Notes: generated by a model from the letters alone, not told the origin. Positions 18,130 to 26,150 are shown, counted from the first letter of the stretch. The stretch: 57,789 bases of DNA from an uncultured Methylococcaceae bacterium (GCA_903859415.1 CAIOMN010000260.1:1-57789), one strand, 5' to 3'. Made by a program: numbers and translations.

Positions 18130-20199
18130 CTACGGCTCTTTATCGCTTGCCTTATCAATTTCAGGATTGTTAGTCGTTCCAAACGGATCTAAAGCGACAA
18201 CCGCTGGAGGCGGTGGAGCAATCATCTCCTGATCAGACAAATCAACAGACTTTTTCAGTTCCTCCTGTAAAACCGCATCATACCCATAAACATCTGGATA
18301 AAAAGCCAGGTTACCGTGTTGATCAATGAATGACGTCGAATAGAAAAACAACACAGGAATGGATTTCTTCAAAACCACCCTACGTGTTTTTTGAGTTTGT
18401 AACGCTTCCTCTATAGCCTCTTTACTTAACTGATTTTTCAGCACAAACTCAGCCAATTGGTCTGGATTTTGTACCCTGACGCAACCATGACTAAAGTCTC
18501 TACGTGACCGACTAAACAAAGACCGAGAAGGTGTATCATGCAGATACACATCGCTTTTATTTGGAAATATAAACTTGACCTTACCCAAAGCATTTTTCTT
18601 GCCCGGACGCTGCCTGACTCTCACGGTACCTTGATTCAGTCCCGAAATTGTCCCTGCACTAAAAGCAACCGCTTTACTCTCATTTCCGAAAGTAGAAACC
18701 AGCTCCATATTCTCACTGGCTAAATAACCCGGATTCTGCATTAACTTGGGTAATATTTCTTTCTTGACTATATTGTAGGGGACATTCCAATAGGGCATAA
18801 AATCGATAAAACGCATTTCTGCCATCAATACCGGCGTTTCATTCTTCAATGCCTTACCGACGACGACTCTCATATTAGGAATATTTGTCTCGAAATCGTT
18901 AATATCATCATAAGCCCATAATTGAAAGGCGGGTATATTAACAATGATAGTGGCTCCAGAACTCATTTCAGGCAGCCATCGAAGTCGTTCCATGGCCAAC
19001 TCGATTCGGGTTACGCGCTCACTGAGTGGTGTATTTAACTCTGCAATCGTACTTTTACCCAACACGCCATCTGGCTCAATTCCATGTCGAGATTGAAATT
19101 TTTTAATTCCCAAAACAAGTTTGCGAGTGTATTGATTAGTTTCCTTCGATGAGCCTGTACTCTCATTGGGCAAGTCTCCTAATGCCATTAAAAAACGCTC
19201 TAACTCCTGGGACTTTGGAAAAGCTTCACCTTGCTTAATTGGCTTAGTAAACACAAAACTATGCGGGATAAAACTTTTAGATGCTAACAAATAGGTATTT
19301 AATGCCTGTTTTAACTTTTGATACTGCTTTAATTTTGGTTCTACCCGATCAGGCAGTTCAGCAATATTGGATTGATTCACACTTGAATTAATAACCGTAG
19401 GTAAATCAATCAGCTTTTTTTCTCTTAATTTAAGATTAAAATTAATTCCTTTTGGATTGATACGACCATAATGTAAATCATGCAAATATCGTATCAAGGA
19501 TAAGCTGATAGCCGTATCATAAAGCGCTAGTTGCTTATAATCATTACTATCAATAACCGACTCTGTTGGCAATTTATTTTGAAAAACCTGACTATCATAG
19601 TCAGCAGAATCTAGCCCATTGAAAGCAGCATCTTCCAGTAACTTTAATACATCAGCTCTATTTTTATCCGCTTGAGAATCAGCTAACCATAACAACTTAT
19701 AACCAGCCAGTTTATATAAGGCTTCGAGATCTTCAGCCCGATTCTGAAAATCTGATCTCTTCAAATAGGGGTGCTGTTTTGTCGCAATAATCGCAGTAAT
19801 TTCATTTTCTAAACCCGTTGATTCATGTGTTATCAATGCACTATCAGAAGCTTCTTCTTTAGGCTTTTTTTGACTATCCTCTGGTTCACTGCCACTCGCT
19901 GAACTCAGTATTTCAGGAACCTTTTCCTCAGCAAACAGCGTTTGACTTTGAAAACCCAGCATAAGAAAAACCAATAAATACTTAGGCAAATTAAAACATC
20001 TTGGTTTAAAAACGTTAGGATAAAGACTTAAGTCAGCCGGATTATTTACTTTACTTTTAAATGAAAGAAATAACTCACTCAAATCCAATATAAACCGTCT
20101 ATTTGCTAATATTCTTAGTTGCATACAATAAATGCCTATCATTAAATCACTGGTTTTCAATTTAAATATAATCAAGGGATGCAATACTAACATTAACAA
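18130..20199 (-). CDS. L,D-transpeptidase, YcbB/LdtD type
   Basis: This periplasmic enzyme forms 3-3 cross-links in peptidoglycan. The frame codes for up to 689 residues, with a hydrophobic export segment LPKYLLVFLMLGFQSQTLFA at about 73-92. The ~70 residues before it look atypical for a signal peptide, so the true start is probably further in, perhaps at a non-ATG codon. Domain order is a scaffold region, a peptidoglycan-binding segment (RHGIEPDGVLGKSTIAELN) and the YkuD catalytic domain with SHGCVRVQNP, whose Cys is the nucleophile. A Pro/Glu-rich tail ends the protein. The MepK-like endopeptidase gene is convergent next door. The 290 bp upstream (20200-20489) show no gene; they should hold its promoter. 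Confidence 0.88.
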   Translation of the reverse strand: MLMLVLHPLIIFKLKTSDLMIGIYCMQLRILANRRFILDLSELFLSFKSKVNNPADLSLYPNVFKPRCFNLPKYLLVFLMLGFQSQTLFAEEKVPEILSSASGSEPEDSQKKPKEEASDSALITHESTGLENEITAIIATKQHPYLKRSDFQNRAEDLEALYKLAGYKLLWLADSQADKNRADVLKLLEDAAFNGLDSADYDSQVFQNKLPTESVIDSNDYKQLALYDTAISLSLIRYLHDLHYGRINPKGINFNLKLREKKLIDLPTVINSSVNQSNIAELPDRVEPKLKQYQKLKQALNTYLLASKSFIPHSFVFTKPIKQGEAFPKSQELERFLMALGDLPNESTGSSKETNQYTRKLVLGIKKFQSRHGIEPDGVLGKSTIAELNTPLSERVTRIELAMERLRWLPEMSSGATIIVNIPAFQLWAYDDINDFETNIPNMRVVVGKALKNETPVLMAEMRFIDFMPYWNVPYNIVKKEILPKLMQNPGYLASENMELVSTFGNESKAVAFSAGTISGLNQGTVRVRQRPGKKNALGKVKFIFPNKSDVYLHDTPSRSLFSRSRRDFSHGCVRVQNPDQLAEFVLKNQLSKEAIEEALQTQKTRRVVLKKSIPVLFFYSTSFIDQHGNLAFYPDVYGYDAVLQEELKKSVDLSDQEMIAPPPPAVVALDPFGTTNNPEIDKASDKEP

Positions 20200-20489
20200 A
20201 CAATTTCACAATAGCAATAACGCGCATACTGACTAAGCTACCCTGATTTAGTGACTGAAATCCTATAAAATATAAGCCATTTTACACGACCTTAACTAAA
20301 GTACTTTTGGCTAAAAAGTAATCGTTTAATAGCGCTATCTCCCTAACAGCACTATGATGGTCGTAGAAATTAATGAGAAAATCAAGAAATATAGACTACA
20401 GCTATGACTCAACTAATAGTAAATGGCGACACCAGTACCAATTAAGTTGATCGATAGGAAATATAACGTAGGGGGGATAAAATTACTTT

Positions 20490-21578
20490 CTAACAAATAC
20501 GTGGCAAAGGGTCTTCTTCCAGCTCTTGTAAAATACGCTCGCCGCCCAGCACCGTTTCGATTAGCGCATAAGCCGGCCCCTTTTCTATACGACCAATAAT
20601 CGCTGCCTCAAGATAACCTAAGCCATGCAAATCCTGAAGCGCCTGCTCTGCCTCAAGGGGATCAATGACCGCTAGAACACGTCCTTCACACGCCATATAT
20701 AAAGGATCATAGCCCAACATTTCTGCCACGGCCTTAACAGACTCATTAATAGGGATTTTACTCTCATAAAAACGCACGCCAGATAGAGTCGATTTAGCGA
20801 TTTCGTGAGCAATGGTAGCAATTCCTCCTCGGGTTGGATCACGCATGAATCGTAACCCAGGGTGTTTAATTAATGCTTGAGTGATAGGCAACACACTCGC
20901 CGCATCAGATTTCAAACTCCCAGATAAACCAAATTGCTCACGTGCCAACATCACAGCTGTACCATGGTCGCCCGCTGTACCACTCAATAAGATCAAGTCA
21001 CCGGGTTCTATCTGCTTGATACCTAATGTTAACGATGACGAACGTTGACCAATCCCCGTGGTTGCAAAATATACACCGCCACCCTGCCCTCGCTTTAGGA
21101 CTTTAGTATCACCTGCGACTATTTTTACGCCACACTCCTGGCAAGCTTTCGCCATGCTTTGGACAATCCGGTCAAGCAAGGCTATTTCCAGGCCTTCTTC
21201 GACAAAGGCGTTCAAGGTTAAATACAAAGGTGTTGCCCCTGACACCGCTAAGTCATTCACCGTACCATGCACCGCCAAACTACCAATATTGCCGCCAGGA
21301 AACTCCAACGGTTCGACTGTAAAACCATCAGTGGTTACTACAATATCACCCCCGTGTAAATTTAAAGGGATATAGGCGGCGTCAGTATCGGTATCTAATA
21401 AATCATTTTTTAAATGACGAGCAAAAAGTTGCTCAATTAACTCTCGCATTAAGCGCCCGCCATTCCCATGAGCGAGACTAATGAACTGATCAGATAATAT
21501 TTTTTGTGAAGTCAACGGTACGGCCTTAAACTGTAATTTAAATTGCCACCACCCTAATAACTTCAAACACATCCGCAT
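20490..21578 (-). CDS. hypE: Hydrogenase maturation protein HypE (orphan)
   Basis: HypE dehydrates the HypF-delivered carbamoyl on its C-terminal cysteine to thiocyanate, the source of the CN ligands of NiFe hydrogenase. The family is recognised by AHGNGGRLMRELI near the N-terminus, TTDGFTVEPLEFPGGNIGSLAVHG, DPTRGGIATIAHE and the obligatory C-terminal PRIC with the reactive Cys. About 30 residues before the AHGNGG core are not family-like, and neither ATG nor the GTG at 21590 has a ribosome binding site; the true start may be the TTG about 75 bp in. No other hyp or hydrogenase gene is in the window: the neighbours are two L,D-transpeptidase genes. The rest of the pathway must be encoded elsewhere. 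Confidence 0.92.
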   Translation of the reverse strand: MRMCLKLLGWWQFKLQFKAVPLTSQKILSDQFISLAHGNGGRLMRELIEQLFARHLKNDLLDTDTDAAYIPLNLHGGDIVVTTDGFTVEPLEFPGGNIGSLAVHGTVNDLAVSGATPLYLTLNAFVEEGLEIALLDRIVQSMAKACQECGVKIVAGDTKVLKRGQGGGVYFATTGIGQRSSSLTLGIKQIEPGDLILLSGTAGDHGTAVMLAREQFGLSGSLKSDAASVLPITQALIKHPGLRFMRDPTRGGIATIAHEIAKSTLSGVRFYESKIPINESVKAVAEMLGYDPLYMACEGRVLAVIDPLEAEQALQDLHGLGYLEAAIIGRIEKGPAYALIETVLGGERILQELEEDPLPRIC

Positions 21579-21638
21579 CTTGTTCTGCACGAAATGATTA
21601 AACCTATTATTGTGTAAGCATAAAGCTTAATTATAGTC

Positions 21639-22994
21639 TCAATCAACTGAAACTGTCCCCGGATTTAAAGCCTTAACATCCATCTCAAAATCCATTTTAA
21701 TCCGCTTTGAAACCGCAATGACTTCCTTCTTGTTTTTGAAAGGTCCCGCAATCACCTGATAGTCTTTATTATTTTGAACCTTGCGGGAAGGAATCATGGG
21801 GCCCTGATGATTAAGCATGGTTGCCAGTTTTTGTGCCTCTGCTTCATTATCAAAACTGGCCACCAAAATCGCCCAGTCGCTATCCTTTAATTCACTGACA
21901 ACCGGTTGATTATATAAATGCTCAGGGTGCTCCCATTGCACCGCATTCGCTAGAATGGCTGATTCATCCGGGCTATTGGTCAGAATAGGTGTAGGAATAC
22001 CATCGGCCCGCTCAAGAATTTCATCTACCCGAGTCCAATCAATTGAAACCTTTCTCTTGGCACTGATCTGCTGTAATTGTTTTAATAACTTCTTTTTTAG
22101 TTGTGCCTTATTCTGCTCCCATTTTTGTAATGGCTCATTGGCTTCCAGATAAAGCATATCGTGATCCCAAGCCGTCAAATAGGGTTCATGAATGATACGA
22201 ACCGGCATGCCCACAGACGCATTTTTAAAAAGCACCTCAATATCTTCTGGATAAAGTTGCACGCAACCATGACTAATTTGCATGCCAATACCATAAGGCT
22301 TATTGGTGCCATGAATAAGATAACTTGGAAACCCAAGACGCATTGCATAAAGCCCCAGCGGATTATTGGGTCCAGCAGGTACAACACCCGGTAGCATGTC
22401 ACCTTTATCTTCATGCTCCTTATGAATAGAATCAGGCACTACCCAAATTGGATTTGCTTTTTTATCGACAATACTGGTTAATCCCATCGGGGTATTCCAA
22501 CCTTGCCGACCAATACCGACTGGATAGGTAAACACCGTATCAGGTTGATTTTTGGGATAATAAAACAAGCGCATATTGGCCAAGTTAAGAATAATCCCTT
22601 TATGAGGCTCATTAGGAAGAATAAATTGTAACGGCAATATCACACGACTATTTACTGGGGGCGTCCAAGGCGGAACCGATGGATTAGCAATACTGATATC
22701 GTTATAACCTAAACCATAATGTCTAGCTATATCAGATAACGTGTCATCTTTACGCGTCTTAACAGCAGCGATCAAACCAATCATATTTTGATCATCCGCT
22801 AACTGAAATTCATGGGAATCATCAAGTTCAGTTGATGTGGTAAGCACTTCACGACCGGCATTGATAGCCACCGGCTCAGCATCATTTGAAAAAATGCCTA
22901 AATGCTGACAACCGCTCGTTAATAGACTCAGTAATATCAAACCGATTAACTGACTCCTCGAGGTTGTTGTTCTTTTTAAGGTTAAGCTGTTCAT
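21639..22994 (-). CDS. L,D-transpeptidase lipoprotein with LysM and SPOR domains
   Basis: This 451-residue envelope protein begins with a lipoprotein signal (hydrophobic LIGLILLSLLTSGC, lipobox Cys near 29), so it is anchored in a membrane. A LysM domain follows (DDTLSDIARHYGLGYNDIS, near 80-120), then a YkuD catalytic domain with YGIGMQISHGCVQLYP, whose Cys is the nucleophile. Finally there is a SPOR-like repeat near 370-445 (WAILVASFDNEAEAQKLATM) that in other proteins binds glycan strands stripped of stem peptides. ErfK/YbiS-type enzymes attach Braun lipoprotein or form 3-3 links; the SPOR addition suggests septal targeting. It lies 60 bp upstream of hypE on the same strand. Confidence 0.88.
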   Translation of the reverse strand: MNSLTLKRTTTSRSQLIGLILLSLLTSGCQHLGIFSNDAEPVAINAGREVLTTSTELDDSHEFQLADDQNMIGLIAAVKTRKDDTLSDIARHYGLGYNDISIANPSVPPWTPPVNSRVILPLQFILPNEPHKGIILNLANMRLFYYPKNQPDTVFTYPVGIGRQGWNTPMGLTSIVDKKANPIWVVPDSIHKEHEDKGDMLPGVVPAGPNNPLGLYAMRLGFPSYLIHGTNKPYGIGMQISHGCVQLYPEDIEVLFKNASVGMPVRIIHEPYLTAWDHDMLYLEANEPLQKWEQNKAQLKKKLLKQLQQISAKRKVSIDWTRVDEILERADGIPTPILTNSPDESAILANAVQWEHPEHLYNQPVVSELKDSDWAILVASFDNEAEAQKLATMLNHQGPMIPSRKVQNNKDYQVIAGPFKNKKEVIAVSKRIKMDFEMDVKALNPGTVSVD

Positions 22995-23144
22995 TTAATT
23001 TTACCCAAGACACGCTTTACTATTGATACGTGACTTCACTGTGATTTTAAATTGTGTAGAATAGTGGCTTAAGTTAATACAACTAACCTTAATGGACTAT
23101 TAACGAGTTGACGGTAAGCCAAAAATAACACAACACTTTATAAT

Positions 23145-23597
23145 ATGATGCAAATATGGGTCGATGCAGACGCCTGCCCAAAGGCGGTCAAAGAAGTTTT
23201 ATACCGTGTAGCTAATCGCACTAAAATACAAACAACTTTGGTTGCGAATCAATTCCTTCAGACGCCACCCTCGCGGTACATTACGTCATTACAAGTCAAA
23301 TCAGGCTTTGATGTTGCTGATAATGAAATTGTTAAGCGATTAAAACCTGACGACCTTGTGATTACCAGTGATATTCCCTTAGCCTATGAAGCCATTGAAA
23401 AAGGGGGTCATGCTATTAACCCACGCGGTGAACGCTATACACGGGAAAACATCAAAGATCGTTTAACCATGCGGGATTTTATGGACACCTTACGAGCCAG
23501 TGGTATTGATACAGGGGGGCCTGCAGCACTTAATTCACGGGATATACAGGCTTTTGCAAATCAGCTAGACTCATTTCTGGCTCAACGACTCAAATAA
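23145..23597 (+). CDS. yaiI: UPF0178 (YaiI/YqxD) family protein
   Basis: This 150-residue protein of the YaiI/YqxD family (DUF188) has the family signature at its start, [11 protein letters not shown], and then [33 protein letters not shown] and [15 protein letters not shown], covering the full family length. The conserved Asp pairs (DADACP, TSDIPLA) recall PIN/5'-nuclease-like folds, but the biochemical role is not established. Two adjacent ATGs (23145 and 23148) are possible starts. It converges with ygjP, with only 3 bp between stops. Confidence 0.92.
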   Translation: MMQIWVDADACPKAVKEVLYRVANRTKIQTTLVANQFLQTPPSRYITSLQVKSGFDVADNEIVKRLKPDDLVITSDIPLAYEAIEKGGHAINPRGERYTRENIKDRLTMRDFMDTLRASGIDTGGPAALNSRDIQAFANQLDSFLAQRLK

Positions 23598-23600
23598 ACA

Positions 23601-24104
23601 TCAGTAAAGTTTACCGACCAGATCCAGATGGGTTAAATACAGCCGCATATCAAACTCCAATTGATGATAGTTAGGCTCCATATACTCACATAATTTATAG
23701 AATGCCTTGTTATGCTCTTTCTCTCTTAAATGAGCCAGTTCATGGACCACAATCATCCGTAAAAACTCAGGGGCGGCACTTTTAAAAACCGAACCAATCC
23801 GTATCTCGTTTTTGGCTTTTAAATTGCCCCCCTGCACTCTGGAAACAAACGAGTGCAAACCTATAGCCTGATGGACAACATCAATTTTATCATCGTAAAC
23901 CACTTTGCTCAGTGGATTTGATTGCCGAAGATACTGATTCTTTATATCAATGACATAACTGTACAACGCTTTATCCGTTTTAATAGCGTGGCTCACCGGA
24001 TACTTTTTTAAGAGCACATCAGCTAATTTGTCACTATCAATAAGTTTATAAACCTGATCAGTAACTGTTGTGGAGTAACCGGCTAAATATTTTAATGTGT
24101 TCAT
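23601..24104 (-). CDS. YgjP-like (DUF45) zinc metallopeptidase
   Basis: This 167-residue protein is closely similar in length and sequence to E. coli YgjP. It contains VVHELAHLREKEHNKAFY, an HExxH metal site with the family-specific downstream His in REKEHNKAF, and SRVQGGNLKAKNEIR, all typical of YgjP/SprT-like peptidases. The substrate is unknown. The ATG overlaps by 4 bp the stop of a truncated MazF-like frame (24101-24217), so the gene now sits at the end of a toxin-antitoxin remnant and may be translated by coupling. It marks the left border of the accessory island. Confidence 0.9.
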   Translation of the reverse strand: MNTLKYLAGYSTTVTDQVYKLIDSDKLADVLLKKYPVSHAIKTDKALYSYVIDIKNQYLRQSNPLSKVVYDDKIDVVHQAIGLHSFVSRVQGGNLKAKNEIRIGSVFKSAAPEFLRMIVVHELAHLREKEHNKAFYKLCEYMEPNYHQLEFDMRLYLTHLDLVGKLY

Positions 24105-24217
24105 AAAACAAGAAAATCGCCAAAGCCAGGCATTTGCAGAAGCATAACTACAGGACGATTTTTTATTACACCATCAGCTTGCGGAATAGGTGTTAAGGCA
24201 ATATCGCATTCTTTCAT
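24101..24217 (-). pseudogene. Truncated MazF/PemK-like toxin, first 38 residues
   Basis: This short frame starts with an ATG overlapping the antitoxin stop (ATGA) and encodes MKECDIALTPIPQADG, then KNRPVVMLLQMPGFGDFLVL. The beginning looks like a PemK/MazF toxin N-terminus (first beta strands and the KNRP loop), but the frame ends after 38 codons, whereas the family needs about 110. Its stop overlaps the ygjP start. The catalytic and RNA-binding remainder is absent, so it should be inactive. Family assignment from such a short piece is moderate. Confidence 0.55.
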
Positions 24218-24426
24218 CGTTTGATATTCTCTACTGAATATTCTGGTTCGTTATCAGAATAAGCATCAGATAATCCTTTTGTAGCGATATTAACCCACGG
24301 ATCATTTTCATTATTAAAACTTGGTAAAACCGTTATCATTAAAGAAGAATTAACAGGTAAATCAAACGGTTCGTCAAGTAAAATACGTTGACCATCATAA
24401 TGAGCTTTTAGAGTAATAGCAGGCAT
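24214..24426 (-). CDS. Small antitoxin-like protein (AF2212/DUF104-like), 70 aa
   Basis: This 70-residue protein begins MPAITLKAHYDGQRILLDEP, a beta-hairpin pattern (AxYDGxxIxLDEPxxLP) seen in the small antitoxin-like partners of PIN or MazF toxins. It then has LMITVLPSF and an acidic tail with SDNEPEYSVENIKR. Its stop overlaps the start of a truncated MazF-like frame by 4 bp, the usual antitoxin-toxin coupling. With the toxin broken, it is probably an orphan antitoxin. The family label is tentative. Confidence 0.6.
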   Translation of the reverse strand: MPAITLKAHYDGQRILLDEPFDLPVNSSLMITVLPSFNNENDPWVNIATKGLSDAYSDNEPEYSVENIKR

Positions 24427-24470
24427 ATTATTATATTTCCAAACTTACAAACACTTAAAAAAGTTGTAGG

Positions 24471-24550
24471 ATATGACCATTGAGGCCGTTTATGAAATGG
24501 GGCGGACATTCCATTAGGGTAAAGTTATATTTAAGTTTACCCTAATCCTG
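24471..24550. repeat. Degenerate dispersed repeat, copy 1
   Basis: About 80 bp sharing with 25184-25266 the ordered blocks TTGAGGCCGTTTA, GTGGGGC-like ATGGGGCGGA, TTCCATTAG, AGTTA-AT, TTTAAGTTTAC and a C-rich end. The two copies are in the same orientation, each just downstream of a minus-strand toxin-antitoxin-like gene pair or singleton. Confidence 0.6.
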
Positions 24551-24556
24551 TTAGCT

Positions 24557-24787
24557 TCAAATGGGTTGACTTTGATTGTCGGTGACTGACCGTTGTGCAA
24601 TCTCAATTAAGGAACGTAAAGCTTGGTTCACTGCTTCTTCCGTAGGAAATGCTTTTGCCACATCTGGAGACAGTAATACTAAATTTGTACCTTTATTGTA
24701 CTCTTCGAAATATTTACCCCGAACACCTTCGCCCAGTTCTTCCCGTTTATATTCGGGACGTAATTCATCATGCTTAGCCATCTTCAT
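24557..24787 (-). CDS. Putative antitoxin of the BrnT toxin (BrnA-position gene)
   Basis: The start at 24787 follows GGAGA by 4-5 bp and gives a 76-residue protein beginning MKMAKHDELRPEYKREEL; a second in-frame ATG at 24781 is equally possible. It overlaps the end of brnT by 14 bp, so the two are coupled. The sequence (GVRGKYFEEYNKGTNLVLLS, then FPTEEAVNQALRSLIEIAQ) lacks the usual C-terminal BrnA ribbon-helix-helix motif in a form I can identify, but VLLSPDVAKAFPTEEAVNQAL is plausible as a strand-helix-helix DNA-binding element. Function as antitoxin is inferred from position and size. Confidence 0.7.
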   Translation of the reverse strand: MKMAKHDELRPEYKREELGEGVRGKYFEEYNKGTNLVLLSPDVAKAFPTEEAVNQALRSLIEIAQRSVTDNQSQPI

Positions 24788-25046
24788 ATATTCTCCGTTC
24801 ATAGCGCGTTGCTTCGCGAGCACTAATAATTCTTACGGTGCCTTTTCGTTCTGTATAGGACACCACCAGTAGTTTGTTAGACTTTGATACGCCAAAAACA
24901 AGAAAACGAGTTTCATTTTTAGAGTTATCAGGGTCTGGAAAAGTAATAGCTAGTGGGTCGCCAAACACTGATGCAGCCTCGTTAAAAGAAATACGATGCT
25001 TGCTTTCATTTGTGATTGATTTTTCAGTGTCCCACTCAAATTTCAT
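24774..25046 (-). CDS. brnT: BrnT family ribonuclease toxin
   Basis: This 90-residue protein has the full BrnT pattern: MKFEWDTEKSITNESKHRIS at the start (WDxxKxxxNxxKHxIxF), then AASVFGDPLAITFPDPDN, RFLVFGVS, LLVVSYTERKGTVRIISARE and a final ATRYERRIYE. BrnT toxins are RelE-fold ribonucleases that block translation. Catalytic-type basic and aromatic residues (K, H, R in IISAREATRYE) are retained, so it looks intact. The antitoxin gene overlaps its 3' end, the toxin-first order normal for BrnT/BrnA. This is one of the few apparently complete modules in the island. Confidence 0.9.
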   Translation of the reverse strand: MKFEWDTEKSITNESKHRISFNEAASVFGDPLAITFPDPDNSKNETRFLVFGVSKSNKLLVVSYTERKGTVRIISAREATRYERRIYEDG

Positions 25047-25183
25047 ACGAATTGTATTTTCTTTAAGGTTTAATTAATGGGCATTGTAGCCTGTAATTGC
25101 TTCTGATAGTTCCATTTGCTAACCGCATAGTAAGTTTGATTTAGACGTATCTACAGGGTCAATTCTTATCGCATTATTAAACA

Positions 25184-25266
25184 TCATGACCCATTTGAGG
25201 CCGTTTAGGAAGTGGGGCAGATTGTTCCATTAGAGTTTAGTTAAATTTAAGTTTACTCTGCCCCCG
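25184..25266. repeat. Degenerate dispersed repeat, copy 2
   Basis: Second, better preserved copy of the ~80-bp repeat at 24471-24550 (TTGAGGCCGTTTAGGAAGTG, then TTCCATTAGAG, TTTAAGTTTACTCTG and a C run). It ends 8 bp from the stop of the DUF2442 gene. Confidence 0.6.
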
Positions 25267-25273
25267 CTTCGCG

Positions 25274-25513
25274 TTATTCGTTAAGCTTAATTTGTTCACG
25301 TAAAAATTCAGGTGCAAAATCGGCACCGTTGGGCCAAGATAGCGTGTGCCCTTCTAATTCAAAGGACTTGAAAAATTCTTTATCTTTTAAAGGTTCAAAT
25401 ACCTGACCATACAGTTCAGAGGCTAAATCAACTTCACCTGCTGTACCGTCATTAAATGCCAACCAAACTTTGTATTCACCACAATATTTTGCATTTGTAA
25501 CATGAATAAACAT
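25274..25513 (-). CDS. DUF2442 protein, partner of DUF4160
   Basis: The ATG at 25513, four bases after the DUF4160 stop and preceded by GGAATAAAG, gives a 79-residue protein: MFIHVTNAKYCGEYKVWLAF, then NDGTAGEVDLASELYGQVFEP and LSWPNGADFAPEFLREQI. This is a full-length DUF2442 domain (strand-rich, with the xLxWPNGxDxxPexL end). DUF4160-DUF2442 pairs are widespread and usually regarded as toxin-antitoxin-like modules of unverified activity. The frame is intact, in contrast to the broken DUF2442 copy about 400 bp away. Confidence 0.85.
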   Translation of the reverse strand: MFIHVTNAKYCGEYKVWLAFNDGTAGEVDLASELYGQVFEPLKDKEFFKSFELEGHTLSWPNGADFAPEFLREQIKLNE

Positions 25514-25517
25514 AACT

Positions 25518-25775
25518 TTATTCCAACGGTTCAATTTTAGACAACGGCTTTCTGTCAATAGCGGCTTGCCAGTTAGCCATTAATTCTTCTTGATGAAGCA
25601 CATACCAGTCAAGAACAGCACTTAGCGCTCTTCTTGGAAAACTGCCGGTAACAACTCCAGTTTTAATATCAACGGTAATCTCGTACTCGCCATATTCTGC
25701 GTGAAAATGCGGCGGGGCGTGTTCACGCAGATACATACGTATGATTATTCCAAGAAATCGGCTAATTTCGGGCAT
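25518..25775 (-). CDS. DUF4160 protein, putative toxin-like partner of DUF2442
   Basis: This 85-residue protein has the complete DUF4160 signature: MPEISRFLGIIIRMYLREHA, PPHFHAEYGEYE and FPRRALSAVLDWYVLHQEELMANW. The PPHFHAxYGxYE motif with conserved His residues is diagnostic. The family pairs with DUF2442 and is suspected to be a toxin-antitoxin system, but the activity has not been established to my knowledge. The partner gene follows after 4 bp. A palindrome (25797-25811) sits in its promoter region. Confidence 0.88.
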   Translation of the reverse strand: MPEISRFLGIIIRMYLREHAPPHFHAEYGEYEITVDIKTGVVTGSFPRRALSAVLDWYVLHQEELMANWQAAIDRKPLSKIEPLE

Positions 25776-25796
25776 AGTTTATTTTTAAATTCTTAT

Positions 25797-25811
25797 AATT
25801 GAACTTCAATT
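25797..25811. promoter_or_regulatory. Palindrome upstream of the DUF4160/DUF2442 pair
   Basis: AATTGAA-C-TTCAATT is a perfect 7-bp-arm palindrome, 22-36 bp upstream of the DUF4160 start. The position suits an autoregulatory operator of a toxin-antitoxin-like operon. It also lies just past the ancestral end of the broken DUF2442 gene. Confidence 0.35.
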
Positions 25812-25834
25812 GATCGCTCATCCAAGCTACTTGC

Positions 25835-26150
25835 TTAAGCATTTTGTATGTCCCAAATAATGGTATCAAAACTAAAATTCTGCTCATGAGGCAAGGCAAT
25901 CCCAAAATAAGCTGGAATAAGCTGGATGCACCAGACGAAAATAGGACTCATCGGTAAGCTCTTTGAAGGCACTGCCTTTTAAATAGGGTTTGACATCAAA
26001 AATACCTGAAATGCCGCTGCTGGTCAGTATTTCGATTCTGTAATCTTCAAGCGGTATGGCTTCTTCAAAAGTCTTTCTCTCAACTTGATCTTGCGATTCG
26101 GTGAGTGCATAAATATAAATATTGGTGCCTATAAAAACCTTAGCGGTCAT
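25835..26150 (-). pseudogene. PIN-toxin N-terminus fused to a frameshifted DUF2442 gene
   Basis: The reading frame starts MTAKVFIGTNIYIYALTESQ, the first strand and helix of a PIN nuclease, with the catalytic Asp of FIDTN changed to Gly. After about 26 residues it switches to a DUF2442 sequence (PLEDYRIEILTSSGISGIFD, VKPYLKGSAFKELTDE, YFRLVHPAY). The frame then runs out early at a stop near 25884. One frame over, the expected end is present: GIALPHEQNFSFDTIIWDIQNA ending at the TAA at 25835-25837. A perfect 10-bp tandem duplication at 25907-25926 causes the shift; removing one unit restores a continuous DUF2442. So a PIN gene was deleted into a DUF2442 gene and the hybrid was then inactivated. 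Confidence 0.75.
25907..25926. repeat. 10-bp tandem duplication causing a frameshift
   Basis: ATAAGCTGGA is repeated twice head to tail (25907-25916, 25917-25926) inside the DUF2442 remnant. Ten is not a multiple of three, so the extra unit explains the frame change seen in the protein. Confidence 0.85.
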
